Positions 1 through 8,225 of a stretch of 64,000 nt of DNA are shown piece after piece; position 1 is the first letter of the stretch; the number at the start of each line of letters is the position of its first letter. The DNA is from Schaalia sp. 19OD2882 (GTDB taxonomy: Bacteria; Actinomycetota; Actinomycetes; Actinomycetales; Actinomycetaceae). Location of the stretch: assembly GCF_018986735.1 (NCBI RefSeq), contig NZ_CP065521.1, forward strand, positions 682,001 through 746,000. Reading direction: 5' to 3'. The notes under the pieces were generated by a model. The model was not told the DNA's origin and searched no databases. It was given only the letters and a program-made list of their open reading frames with translations. Made by a program: the position numbers and the translations under genes.

Positions 1-2
1 CG

Positions 3-278
3 ATGGCCGCCGTCCAACGATGCGTGCGAGCCGGCCAGGACGTCTTCCTCTACTCCGGCGACGCAGGGCAGTGGTGGTCACGCCTCGTGCCCAGGCACGT
101 CGTTCTGGTCCTCGGGCCGGAATCAGACGAAGACGCCGCCCATCTGAGCATCTACGAGCCCTCCACCGGGCATGTGCACCGGGTGGCGAGCTCGGTCCTG
201 ACCGAGCCGGATGGCACACCCGTGCCCGCGCTGGGACACTGGCGCAGAGTTCAGCTGGTCGTGGCCCCGGCCGCGTGA
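3..278 (+). CDS. C-terminal part of an unidentified protein (truncated by window edge)
   Basis: An open frame runs from the window edge to a TGA at 276-278 and encodes 91 residues if the ATG at position 3 is used. No ribosome binding site can be assessed, so the real start probably lies upstream. The visible part has a soluble alpha/beta character, with a strand-like HVVLVLG segment (about residues 32-38) and LSIYEPSTGHV (about 48-58). A His followed by a Y-x-P turn is seen in some papain-like (C39-like) peptidases, but that is too weak to name a function. It ends 62 bases before the convergent gene at 341. Confidence 0.5.
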   Translation: MAAVQRCVRAGQDVFLYSGDAGQWWSRLVPRHVVLVLGPESDEDAAHLSIYEPSTGHVHRVASSVLTEPDGTPVPALGHWRRVQLVVAPAA

Positions 279-340
279 GTTCCTCCGAGGCGGACCCCAG
301 GAAAGGACGAGGGCCGTCCGGGCCCGAGGGCGGCGCGGAC

Positions 341-1840
341 TCACGGGTGTGCGCTGGCTCCAATGCCGACGATCTCGTTGTCGGAACTCTTGACCACCAG
401 CAGATTCGAACGGGCGATCTGGGCCGTGCCGGCCCCTTGGATGCCCGCACCCAAGTCGTAGTCGACGAATCGTCCGGTGCTGACCTCGAGCAACGCCGTG
501 AGGGTCCTGAAGCTCGAGGAGTACGCGGACGGATCCGTGGTGAATGCCAAAAGCGTGGAGTCGCCCGTCAACCGTGGGTGAGCCAGGGAGCAGGGCTTCT
601 TGTCCAGGTCCAGGAACGCCCCGTCAGGGGCATTCAACGCCGTCATGCGGTCAACGGTGACCGTGTCGCACTTTTCCGGGTCGAAGACGACCTCGACGTC
701 GAAGCCCGAGCTGTCGAACTCGGTCTGCAGGTCCTTCCAGGCGGGCTTGGACGGCGGGACGTTCTCGTTCATCAACGGGTCGATGTCGCGCCAATCCTTG
801 ACGTTGATCGAGTAGGACTGCTCAACCTTCCCGCGGGGATCGGTGATGAACACGGTGAAGGGTTTGCTGCTGGTGTCGACCAAGGACCAGCCGTCCACGA
901 GCCTCTGGAAGTACATCGTGCTTTCGCTGGTCGCCAGGTGCCCGGTGCCCGGCCCGGAAACCAGGGTGATGGTGCCGGTGTCGACTTCGAGGATGAAGGG
1001 TGCTGTTGCGGAGGCGAATGGCAGGAAGCCCACATAGGCGTGCCCTTCGGCGAGCAAAGGGTCGAAGCGGTTGCTGCTGTAGGTGGAGGTGATCGGAATC
1101 GTTGCGCTCCACGTGGGCTCCAGCGCAGGGTTCCACCCACGCAGGGTGCCTTTGTGGTCGTCGGTCACCAGCGTGTCGTCGGTGACCACTTTGATGCCGG
1201 CATCCCCCCACGGGCTGGTCGTGACCCAACCGTTGGTGATGTTGACGGTTTGCCCACCCAGGATCACGTGGTTTCCGAAGGCCACCGCCCGAGTCTTCTC
1301 GTCGTCCCAGCTGCTGGAGGACAGGAGCTGCTCGGTGGCCCACAGGAGCCGAGGTCTGCTGCCCGAGATGTCCCAGCCTTTGAGGGTCGACTTCGGTTCG
1401 GCGGGGTCGATGGTCAGCAGGAAGTTGCCGCGAGCCAGGAATGCGGTGTCGTCCTGCGCCGGAATGGACCATTCCCTGTGTCCGCCCTCGCTCCAGTCCG
1501 GGTCCAGCAAAGGCCCCGTCACCTGCGTCGACACGGAGTCGCTGGTGGCAGGGGGTGGGGTCGAAGCGGGACCATCCGGGGTTGGAGCGGTGGAGGCGCT
1601 CATCGCATTGTCACCTTGGCCGCTGCGCATCACCATGACGCCTGTGACGGCCAGGACAAGGACCGCGGCGAAGACCGCCGACAAGCCGACGGTGATGCCG
1701 GCGCGCACGGCGGAGGCCCTCGTCGAGACGGTGTCGTCGGGCGCCCCTCCCATGGTGTCGGATCCCGTCGTGTGGGGGTCCGTCGCGGCCGAGCGTGAAG
1801 ACCCTTGGCCGTGAGGAAGGGGCGACGGGGGAGTGCTCAT
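341..1840 (-). CDS. Membrane-anchored protein with extracytoplasmic beta-propeller-like domain
   Basis: 499 residues. A Ser/Thr/Pro-rich cytoplasmic N-terminus (1-43) precedes one hydrophobic segment (about 46-71, AGITVGLSAVFAAVLVLAVT). A Thr/Pro-rich linker (about 75-110) and a roughly 380-residue outer domain follow. That domain is rich in short strands with repeating W-[DN] and G-x-[VI]-x-[LF] elements, as in PQQ/WD-type propellers. It contains two Cys in its C-terminal half that could form a disulfide. The ATG overlaps the stop of the purine nucleoside phosphorylase gene (ATGA), so translation is probably coupled, although no functional link is obvious. The propeller call rests on repeat character only; no enzymatic motif is seen. 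Confidence 0.72.
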   Translation of the reverse strand: MSTPPSPLPHGQGSSRSAATDPHTTGSDTMGGAPDDTVSTRASAVRAGITVGLSAVFAAVLVLAVTGVMVMRSGQGDNAMSASTAPTPDGPASTPPPATSDSVSTQVTGPLLDPDWSEGGHREWSIPAQDDTAFLARGNFLLTIDPAEPKSTLKGWDISGSRPRLLWATEQLLSSSSWDDEKTRAVAFGNHVILGGQTVNITNGWVTTSPWGDAGIKVVTDDTLVTDDHKGTLRGWNPALEPTWSATIPITSTYSSNRFDPLLAEGHAYVGFLPFASATAPFILEVDTGTITLVSGPGTGHLATSESTMYFQRLVDGWSLVDTSSKPFTVFITDPRGKVEQSYSINVKDWRDIDPLMNENVPPSKPAWKDLQTEFDSSGFDVEVVFDPEKCDTVTVDRMTALNAPDGAFLDLDKKPCSLAHPRLTGDSTLLAFTTDPSAYSSSFRTLTALLEVSTGRFVDYDLGAGIQGAGTAQIARSNLLVVKSSDNEIVGIGASAHP

Positions 1841-2676
1841 CGGCTGGAGATGATCCGTCCGACCACGGCCGCCAGCAGCTTCGAGATCCTCTCGCCGTTG
1901 TCACGCCCGGCCTCCAGGACCTCCTCGTGCGAGAGCGCCGACTGGCCGACGCCCGCCGCCAGGTTCGTCACCAGCGACATTCCCAGGACTTCCATGCCGG
2001 CATGGCGGGCGGCGATCGCCTCCAGGGCGGTCGACATGCCCACCAGGTCCGCCCCGAGGATCCCGGCCATGCGGACTTCGGCCGGGGTCTCGTAGTGAGG
2101 GCCCGTGAACTGGGCGTACACGCCTTCGGGCAGGGTCGGGTCAACTTCGTGGGCGATGGCGCGCAGGCGGGAGGAGTACAGGTCCGTCAAGTCGACGAAG
2201 GTCGCGCCCTCCAGGGGCGAGGCCGCTGTGAGGTTGATGTGGTCGCGCAGCAGCACGACCTGTCCGGGACCCCATGCGGGGTTCACCGAGCCGCAGCCGT
2301 TGGTCAGGACCACGGTGCGGGCCCCGCAGGCGGCGGCGGTGCGCACCGCGTGGGCGACAGCGCGGACCCCGTGCCCCTCGTAGTAGTGGGTACGGGCGCC
2401 AAGGACCAGCGCGTGGGCCTGGCAGCCCGCCAGCCGGATGCTGCGAATAGTGGCGACGTGACCGGCGACCGCAGGGGGGCGAAATCCGGGGACCTCGTGT
2501 GCGGGCACTGTGGCGACGACCTCGCCCAGAAGGTCGGCGGCACCCGACCAGCCGGACCCGAGGACGAGGGCGACCTCGTGGGTGGGGACTCCGGTGCGTT
2601 CGCGCACGACGCGGGCGGCGTCGGCGGCAAGGTCGAGGGGGTCGATGTCGGCGGCGAGGGCGGCAGAGTCGGACAT
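1837..2676 (-). CDS. punA: Purine-nucleoside phosphorylase (trimeric PNP family)
   Basis: 279 residues. It cleaves (deoxy)inosine or guanosine with phosphate to free base and ribose 1-phosphate in purine salvage. Family hallmarks are an N-terminal phosphate loop (LVLGSGWSGAA, about residue 38-48), the base-binding stretch VVLTNGCGSVNPAW, HINLTAASPLEG, and TGPHYETPAEVRM with MST shortly after. These match the low-molecular-mass trimeric class rather than the DeoD hexamer. The ATG at 2676 is preferred over the GTG at 2685. A -10-like TAGTGT (minus strand, 2689-2684) lies seven bases before it, so the message is probably leaderless. The downstream membrane protein overlaps its stop by ATGA. Confidence 0.93.
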   Translation of the reverse strand: MSDSAALAADIDPLDLAADAARVVRERTGVPTHEVALVLGSGWSGAADLLGEVVATVPAHEVPGFRPPAVAGHVATIRSIRLAGCQAHALVLGARTHYYEGHGVRAVAHAVRTAAACGARTVVLTNGCGSVNPAWGPGQVVLLRDHINLTAASPLEGATFVDLTDLYSSRLRAIAHEVDPTLPEGVYAQFTGPHYETPAEVRMAGILGADLVGMSTALEAIAARHAGMEVLGMSLVTNLAAGVGQSALSHEEVLEAGRDNGERISKLLAAVVGRIISSR

Positions 2677-2813
2677 ACGGACCACACTAGTGGTGGCCGG
2701 ACCGAATCGCAGGTCGCCGGCGCACGCCCAGGACCGCGCATCCTGCTACGGTCACCTGCGCGAGCCTTGATCCACTGGTCGGGCGCGCAGTGAGCACGGG
2801 AAATGGAGACACA

Positions 2814-3572
2814 GTGAGCGTTGAACCCACCCAGACCCCCGCCCCGCGGGCGGGCGGCAATGGCAGCTACCGCAGGGGCCCTGTGATCCTGCGCGGAGAG
2901 CAGATCCCGTCGGAGACCTCCGACACTTCTTTGCTTCGTACCCAGGTGGGTGCGGACTGGCTGCACGAGGACCCGTGGAGGGTTTTGCGCATCCAGGCGG
3001 AGTTCATCGAAGGCTTCGGCGCTTTGGCCGAGGTCGGTCCGGCAATCTCGGTCTTCGGGTCGGCGCGCACCCCTCAGGGCGATCCCGACTACGAGAAGGC
3101 CTTTCAGATCGGGCGGATGCTGGTCGAGGAGGGCTACGCGGTCATCACGGGCGGTGGGCCCGGGGCGATGGAGGCCGCAAATCGTGGCGCGTGGGAGGCC
3201 GGCGGCACGTCGGTGGGCCTGGGCATCGAGTTGCCGCATGAGCAGGGACTCAACCAGTGGGTGAACCGCGGGATCAACTTCCGGTACTTCTTCGCCCGCA
3301 AGACGATGTTCGTCAAGTACTCGCGTGGATTCGTCGTCATGCCCGGCGGGTTCGGGACCATGGATGAGCTTTTCGAGGCGCTCACGCTGGTCCAGACCCA
3401 CAAGGTCGACTCCTTCCCGATCGTCTTGGTCGGCTCGCACTACTGGAGCGGGCTGGTCGACTGGATCCGCGGGACCATGACGAAGGCGGGCACGATTTCG
3501 CCCGGCGACCATGCTCTGCTGCAGGTCGTTGACGACCCGCAGGAGGCTGTCAGGAGGGTCCTGGCTCGGTGA
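2814..3572 (+). CDS. LOG-family (TIGR00730) Rossmann-fold protein, cytokinin-riboside-monophosphate phosphoribohydrolase type
   Basis: About 252 residues. The family hallmark PGGFGTMDELFE is present, with the upstream GGGPGAMEAANRGA and the arginine-containing FARKTMF segment that shape the nucleotide pocket. Characterised relatives hydrolyse N6-modified AMP to free base and ribose 5-phosphate; the bacterial physiological role is often unclear. GTG at 2814 is favoured because GGAG sits five bases upstream; an in-frame GTG at 2790 would add eight residues. The N-terminal 60 residues form an extension before the Rossmann core. It is divergent from the PNP gene, and a short stem-loop follows its stop at 3577-3595. 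Confidence 0.9.
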   Translation: MSVEPTQTPAPRAGGNGSYRRGPVILRGEQIPSETSDTSLLRTQVGADWLHEDPWRVLRIQAEFIEGFGALAEVGPAISVFGSARTPQGDPDYEKAFQIGRMLVEEGYAVITGGGPGAMEAANRGAWEAGGTSVGLGIELPHEQGLNQWVNRGINFRYFFARKTMFVKYSRGFVVMPGGFGTMDELFEALTLVQTHKVDSFPIVLVGSHYWSGLVDWIRGTMTKAGTISPGDHALLQVVDDPQEAVRRVLAR

Positions 3573-3576
3573 CCGT

Positions 3577-3595
3577 CGCCGCCCTCGTGGCGGCG
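3577..3595 (+). terminator. Short hairpin just after the LOG-family gene
   Basis: Seven-base stem CGCCGCC/GGCGGCG with loop CTCGT, five bases after the stop at 3572 and without a T-run. The core CCGCCCTCGTGGCG recurs at two other intergenic places in the window (see findings), so it may be a shared element rather than a simple terminator. Confidence 0.4.
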
Positions 3596-3769
3596 GGGAA
3601 GGCGGCGTCCTCCGGGTGGTGGCGTGTGACCCGAGCGGGAGGCATCTGGTGTGCTCGCGGTGAGACGCGGGTCACCTACCGGGTACAGGTACTTGGGTAC
3701 CGGGTAGAATTGGTGTGTCCATCGTCGCGCGTGGGTGCGCGGCGACCCCGCACAGGAGGAGTGCAACAC

Positions 3770-3934
3770 ATGGCAGCCATGAAGCCCAGGACCGGCGACG
3801 GACCGCTCGAGGCGACGAAGGAAGGGCGCGGCATCGTCATGCGCATCCCCAGCGAGGGCGGCGGTCGTCTGGTCATCGAGCTCACCCCTGACGAGGCGAA
3901 GGAACTCTCCGAGGCCCTTGCCGCCGCAGTCTGA
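3770..3934 (+). CDS. DUF3117 family small protein
   Basis: 54 residues, the usual length for this actinobacterial family. The sequence begins MAAMKPRTGDGPLEATKEGR and contains the conserved core GRGIVMRIP(S/x)EGGGRLVIELTPDEA. It is soluble with no membrane segment. A strong ribosome binding site, AGGAGGA at 3754-3760, sits nine bases before the ATG and rules out the longer open frame that starts at 3569. No biochemical function is established for the family. In mycobacteria a homologue lies in the same extended neighbourhood as the O-methyltransferase and mrp genes (recalled knowledge). Confidence 0.93.
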   Translation: MAAMKPRTGDGPLEATKEGRGIVMRIPSEGGGRLVIELTPDEAKELSEALAAAV

Positions 3935-4002
3935 TCTGCCCGTCCAACCACCGGACCCCGTTGGCCCCAGGCTCAGCGGGGTCCTCGCTTTCGTCCCCCT
4001 CC

Positions 4003-4048
4003 CCCTTCCCACGAGATTCGTCCGTCAATTCAACTACGCCGAATCTCG
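4003..4048. repeat. Intergenic repeat with inverted arms between convergent genes
   Basis: Bases 4003-4028 recur at 25 of 26 positions, in opposite orientation, at 18900-18925. Within this copy CGAGATTCG (4012-4020) and CGAATCTCG (4040-4048) form inverted arms around 19 bases. Because it lies between the convergent DUF3117 and O-methyltransferase genes it could serve as a terminator, although no T-run is present. Confidence 0.6.
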
Positions 4049-4081
4049 CGATGAGGGGCGGGGCAGGAACAGGGGGTGAGG

Positions 4082-4714
4082 TCAGCGTTTGATGGCGACC
4101 GCCAAGCCGTCGCCCACGGGAAGCAGGGTCGGGACGAACCTTCCTGACGAACGCAGGAAGCGGATGAGCTCACGACACACGACAGTCTCGGAGTCCCTGC
4201 GCGCCGGATCGGCCACTTGGTCGTGCCACAGAGCGTGGACCAGGGCGATGACTCCTCCCGGGCGCACCACACGCAACGCGTGTTCCACGTAGTCCGGCGC
4301 CTCCATGACATCGCCGTCAATGACCATCATGTCGTAGCCGCCGGCCGCCATCCGCGGCAGCACGTCCAGCGCGCGACCTGCAATGAGACGTGTGCGCTGG
4401 GTCGACACCCCGGCAGCCATGTAGGCCCGCCTGGCGTGCTTCTGGAACTCGACCTCGTGGTCGATGGTGGTCAGCACCCCGTCGGCCGGCATGCCGTCGA
4501 GAAGCCACAGGCCGGAAACGCCGGCGCCGGTGCCGATCTCGAGGACCGCGCGCGCACCCGAAACCGCCGCAAGCATCCGCAGCGCGGCACCCGTACCTGT
4601 GGAGACGGGGGCGGCTCCCAAGTCGACAGCGATCTCACGGGCTGAGGTGATGAGCTCGCTCTCGGCAACGAAGTCCTCCGAGTACACCCACGACTGAGCC
4701 TTGTCCGCCGCCAT
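4082..4714 (-). CDS. SAM-dependent O-methyltransferase (class I, family 3 type)
   Basis: 210 residues. The SAM-binding motif is VLEIGTGAGVSGLWLL (about 58-73). An acidic post-motif follows in TTIDHEVEFQKHAR, and VIDGDVMEAPDYVEHALRVVRPGGVIALV contains the metal-binding Asp and motif III of cation-dependent O-methyltransferases. The substrate is unknown. ATG at 4714 is preferred because GGGGAGG lies four bases upstream. In mycobacteria a homologue sits directly next to sigE, but no sigma factor gene is present here; the next gene on either side is DUF3117 or mrp. Confidence 0.88.
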   Translation of the reverse strand: MAADKAQSWVYSEDFVAESELITSAREIAVDLGAAPVSTGTGAALRMLAAVSGARAVLEIGTGAGVSGLWLLDGMPADGVLTTIDHEVEFQKHARRAYMAAGVSTQRTRLIAGRALDVLPRMAAGGYDMMVIDGDVMEAPDYVEHALRVVRPGGVIALVHALWHDQVADPARRDSETVVCRELIRFLRSSGRFVPTLLPVGDGLAVAIKR

Positions 4715-4929
4715 CACGCCTCCCCGTCACGTGCAGAGCCTGCCCGCATCCTGCGCGAGCCACTTCCCACAAGGGTATCCCCGAGGCACTTCGGTGGCCG
4801 CGGGCCACCCCGACACGGGACGAGGTCGGGCGTGGTTGCGCGACGGCATTGGACGAGGACCGTGGCTGCGGGACGGCAGGCGACGGAGTCGGCCACGCAC
4901 GCATGGGCCGGAGATGCCGGTCGCTGCCC
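4715..4929. other. Intergenic spacer with no supported gene
   Basis: 215 bases between the methyltransferase start and the mrp stop. No open frame with a ribosome binding site is convincing and no RNA gene is recognisable. It presumably contains the methyltransferase promoter. Confidence 0.5.
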
Positions 4930-6054
4930 TCAGTTTTGGACCGGTGAGACGCCGAGAGGGCGCCCCACGAGGCCGCGCGCCGACTGCCCCAAGGTCTTCG
5001 CCAGACCCGAGAGGACTTCGGCCGCAGGCCCTTCGGAAACGGACACCGGTTCGCCCCGGTCCCCGCCTTCGCGAAGGGCGATGTCCAGGGGCACTTGGGC
5101 GAGCAACGGCACCTCGTAGCCCAGATGGGCGGTCAGACGCCGGGACACCGACTCGCCGCCGCCGGCGCCGAAGATCTCCAGGCGGGAGCCGTCCGGCTGC
5201 GGCAGGTAGGACATGTTCTCGACCACGCCGATGACCCTCTGATGGGTCTGACTGGCGATCGAGCCGGCGCGTTCGGCCACTTCGGCGGCCGCGACCTGCG
5301 GGGTCGTCACGACAAGGATCTGCGCGTTGGGCAGCAACTGTGCGATGGAGATGGCCACGTCACCCGTGCCCGGGGGCATGTCGATGAGCAGCACGTCCAG
5401 GTCGCCCCAGTAGACGTCGGCCAGGAACTGCTGCAGGGCGCGGTGAAGCATCGGCCCGCGCCAGATGACGGCCTGGCCGTCGGGGACGAACATGCCGATG
5501 GAGACGACCTTGACGCCGCCTGCGCCGATCGGCGGGATGATCATGCCGTCGACGACCTGCGGGTCGTGGGTGGTGCCGAGCATGCGGGGGATGGAGAAGC
5601 CGTAGATGTCGGCGTCCATGACACCGACCTTCAGGCCCTGGGCGGCCAGGGCCGCCGCCAGGTTCGCCGTCATCGACGACTTGCCGACCCCGCCCTTTCC
5701 CGAGGTCACCGCAATGACGCGCGTGAGGGAGTGGGGTTGGGCGAAGGGGATCTCCCGTTCGGGGCGCCCGCCGTTGAGCTTCTTGCGCAGGGCCTTGCGT
5801 TGGGCGTCGTCCATGGCCCCCATCTCGACGTGCACGGACTCCACGCCCTCGACGGCGCCCACCGCCTGCTGGACGGAAGCCTGGATCGTGTTGCGAAGCG
5901 GGCATCCGGCGGTGGTCAGCAGGATCTTGACGTGGACGGCGCCTCCGTCGATGCGAACCCCGTCGACCATGTCCAGGTCGGTGATGGGGCGGTGGATCTC
6001 GGGGTCCTGGACGGTGGACAGGGCGTCGAGGACGAGCTTCTCGGAGACAGACAT
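4930..6054 (-). CDS. mrp: Mrp/ApbC-type Fe-S cluster carrier P-loop ATPase
   Basis: 374 residues. The N-terminal MIP18/DUF59 domain (about 1-100) carries the LTTAGCPLRNTI cysteine motif. The ParA/MinD-like ATPase domain follows, with a deviant Walker A (TSGKGGVGKSS, about 115-125), switch I-like DADIYGFSIPRMLG and DMPPGTGD. Family members bind a bridging Fe-S cluster and transfer it to apoproteins. The usual C-terminal CxxC of the Mrp ATPase domain is not evident. The start follows TAGGAT (minus strand 6066-6061) and six bases, so the message is probably leaderless. Confidence 0.92.
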   Translation of the reverse strand: MSVSEKLVLDALSTVQDPEIHRPITDLDMVDGVRIDGGAVHVKILLTTAGCPLRNTIQASVQQAVGAVEGVESVHVEMGAMDDAQRKALRKKLNGGRPEREIPFAQPHSLTRVIAVTSGKGGVGKSSMTANLAAALAAQGLKVGVMDADIYGFSIPRMLGTTHDPQVVDGMIIPPIGAGGVKVVSIGMFVPDGQAVIWRGPMLHRALQQFLADVYWGDLDVLLIDMPPGTGDVAISIAQLLPNAQILVVTTPQVAAAEVAERAGSIASQTHQRVIGVVENMSYLPQPDGSRLEIFGAGGGESVSRRLTAHLGYEVPLLAQVPLDIALREGGDRGEPVSVSEGPAAEVLSGLAKTLGQSARGLVGRPLGVSPVQN

Positions 6055-6208
6055 GCGCCCATCCTAGACCGGGTGGATCACGTCACCGGGGTGGCCTTCG
6101 GGCAGGGACGAGGGCGCACGCCCGTGCCGTGGCGAAGGCGGTTTCCTGCACGCGCGCGCGGTGGTGGAGGCCAAGGCGGTGCCGAGTGCGTCCATGGGCG
6201 AGCCGGAC

Positions 6209-6805
6209 TCAGGACTTGGCGTCGGCGGAGGGTTCAAAGACCGACTGATCGTGGCCGGCGTCCTCGCCCTCGTGCCCGGGCGCATCCTCGCCCTCGCAAT
6301 CGTCCGCAGAAGCGGACTGGGTGGCGATCTCCTCACGCATGTCCTCCAGCAGCCCGCGCAACTCGGAACGCACGAAGTCGCGGGTGGCCATGTCCTGCAA
6401 GGCCAGGCGCAGGCCGGCGATCTCACGCGTGAGGTACTCGGTGTCGGTCAGGTTGCGTTCGGCGCGCTGGCGATCCTGCTCGGCCTGGACCCGGTCACGG
6501 TCGTCCTGACGGTTCTGGGCCAGCAGGATGAGGGGCGCCGAGTAGGACGCCTGGGTCGAGAAGGCGAGGTTCAACAGGATGAAAGGGTAGGGGTCCCACG
6601 CGTAGGAGTGCGCGACGGCGACCAGAATGACATTGGCCGTGATCCACACGATGACGAAGATCGTCATGTACAGGATGAAGGCGGGCGAGCCCATGAAACG
6701 CGCGGTGGCCTCCGCGAAGCGTCCGAAACCCTCCTGGGAGAAGCGGGGGAAGGGCAGACGCAGGCCGCTGCTGCGCTCGCGGGGAGTGTCCAGACGCTCA
6801 GCCAT
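6209..6805 (-). CDS. DUF1003 family membrane protein
   Basis: 198 residues. Two hydrophobic helices are visible (about 41-63, FILYMTIFVIVWITANVILV, and about 75-95 around PYPFILLNLAFSTQASYSAPLILLAQNRQ). The latter is the DUF1003 signature, followed by the conserved DRDRVQAEQD. A coiled-coil-like stretch and a highly acidic C-terminal tail (about 160-198) follow. The ATG overlaps the last eight bases of the MgtE-N/CBS gene, so the two are surely co-translated. The same pairing occurs in mycobacteria (Rv1231c/Rv1232c, from memory), which hints at a role linked to Mg2+ or membrane homeostasis. No function is proven. Confidence 0.9.
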   Translation of the reverse strand: MAERLDTPRERSSGLRLPFPRFSQEGFGRFAEATARFMGSPAFILYMTIFVIVWITANVILVAVAHSYAWDPYPFILLNLAFSTQASYSAPLILLAQNRQDDRDRVQAEQDRQRAERNLTDTEYLTREIAGLRLALQDMATRDFVRSELRGLLEDMREEIATQSASADDCEGEDAPGHEGEDAGHDQSVFEPSADAKS

Positions 6806-8102
6806 AGATGCTCCTGGCCATGATGCGGTCGGTGTCCTCGTCCTCGAGGTTGCGCCAGTCGTCGGGCAGCAGCTCGTCCAGGACGTCGTCGGCCGAGACC
6901 GCCCCGACCAAGTGCCCGTCCTGGTCGACGACGGGAAGGACCGTGAGGTTGTAGGTGGCCAGCAGTCGCACCACCGTGGCCACGTGGGTGTCGGGGGCCA
7001 CCTTCTCGATGTCGGTGTCGACGATGGTGCCCAGAAGCGTCTGCGGGGGCTCGCGCAGGGCGCGTTGGATGTGGACCATCCCCAAGTACTTGCCGGTGGG
7101 GGTCTCCGAAGGCGGTCGCGTGACGAAGGCCGCCGAGGCCAGTGCCACGGAAATGTCCTCGCGGCGCACGGAGGCGAGCATCTGGGCGACAGTGGCGTCA
7201 GGGGGCAGGATGACGGGCTCGGTGGTCATGAGGCCACCGGCGGTGGAGTCGGCGTAAGCCAGGAGCCGTCGCACGTCGGCGGCCTCTTCGGGTTCCATGA
7301 GTCCGAGGAGTTTCTGCGCGTGCTCCTGTGGCAGTTCGGCGACGAGGTCGGCGGCGTCGTCCGGTTGCATGACGTCCAGGACGTCTGCGGCGCGTCCGGC
7401 CTCCAGGCGCGAGACGATGGCGACCCGGTCGTCCTCGGGCAGCTCCTCCAGGGCGTCGGCGAGGCGCGAGTCGCTCAGGGAACGGGCCACGGCGATCTGG
7501 CGGTCAAGGGGCAGGTCGTGGATGAAGTCGGCCAGGTCGGCGGGCTTCATGTCCTCCATCTGGAGCAGCAATGCGGTGGCGGCCTGGTTGGAATCGGCTT
7601 TCAGCAGACCGGTGACCTCCGCCAGGCCGACCGTCAGGGTCTCGCCTCCGCGCAGGAAACCGAGGGAGGAGGTGCGCACCCGCTGGACGTGCAGGGTCTG
7701 GATCACCCAGTCACGAGGGCGCCGCTGCTCCATCGCGACGTCGAGGACACGCACCTGCCCGGACCCGTCGTTGAGGTGGACGACCCGGTCGAAGAGTTCG
7801 GTCAACACCAGGGTCTCGATCGGACGCTGGGTGAAGGTGCGCATGTTGAGCAGGCCGGTGGTGATGACCGATCCGGGCTCGATTGCGGTGACGCGGGTCA
7901 GCGGCAGGAAGATGCGTTTGCGGGGCCCGACCTCGACGACGAATCCGATGACATTGGCCACCGTCGACAGGCGGAAGGCGACGACGACGTCGTGGATCTT
8001 GCCGACGCGGTCCCCGAGCGGGTCGAAGACACCGGTGCCGGCGAGCTTGCCGATGAATACTCGCCGCCCGGTCGTCGCCACGCTCTTTGGTGCACTGCTC
8101 AC
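6798..8102 (-). CDS. MgtE N-domain / CBS-domain protein without transport domain
   Basis: 434 residues. A PRC-barrel-like N-terminal part (about 1-150) contains GKLAGTGVFDPLGDRVGKIHDVVVAFR. The MgtE N-terminal superhelix repeats follow, including LPEDDRVAIVSRLEAGRAADVLDVMQPDDAADLVAEL. Two CBS motifs are visible (AGGLMTTEPVILPPDATVAQ and LLATYNLTVLPVVDQDGHLVG). The five-helix MgtE channel is absent, so it is a soluble Mg2+- or nucleotide-sensing homologue rather than a transporter. GTG at 8102 follows TAGGCT plus six bases, a leaderless arrangement. It is co-translated with the DUF1003 gene. Confidence 0.88.
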   Translation of the reverse strand: MSSAPKSVATTGRRVFIGKLAGTGVFDPLGDRVGKIHDVVVAFRLSTVANVIGFVVEVGPRKRIFLPLTRVTAIEPGSVITTGLLNMRTFTQRPIETLVLTELFDRVVHLNDGSGQVRVLDVAMEQRRPRDWVIQTLHVQRVRTSSLGFLRGGETLTVGLAEVTGLLKADSNQAATALLLQMEDMKPADLADFIHDLPLDRQIAVARSLSDSRLADALEELPEDDRVAIVSRLEAGRAADVLDVMQPDDAADLVAELPQEHAQKLLGLMEPEEAADVRRLLAYADSTAGGLMTTEPVILPPDATVAQMLASVRREDISVALASAAFVTRPPSETPTGKYLGMVHIQRALREPPQTLLGTIVDTDIEKVAPDTHVATVVRLLATYNLTVLPVVDQDGHLVGAVSADDVLDELLPDDWRNLEDEDTDRIMARSIYG

Positions 8103-8225
8103 GGGAACAGCCTAGGCTGATCTGAGAGTTGGAGGAACCGGTGCAGGCCGAGCCCCAGCCGCGTGTCGGTCCGTCGAGTGGCCGTTCACCCGGCGCGGCC
8201 CCACCGATGGAAGAAAGGTCGCCCC

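Noticed and set aside
20..1798. 592-codon plus-strand open frame
   Set aside because: It is the antisense of the membrane-anchored protein at 341-1840, whose helix and domain layout are coherent.
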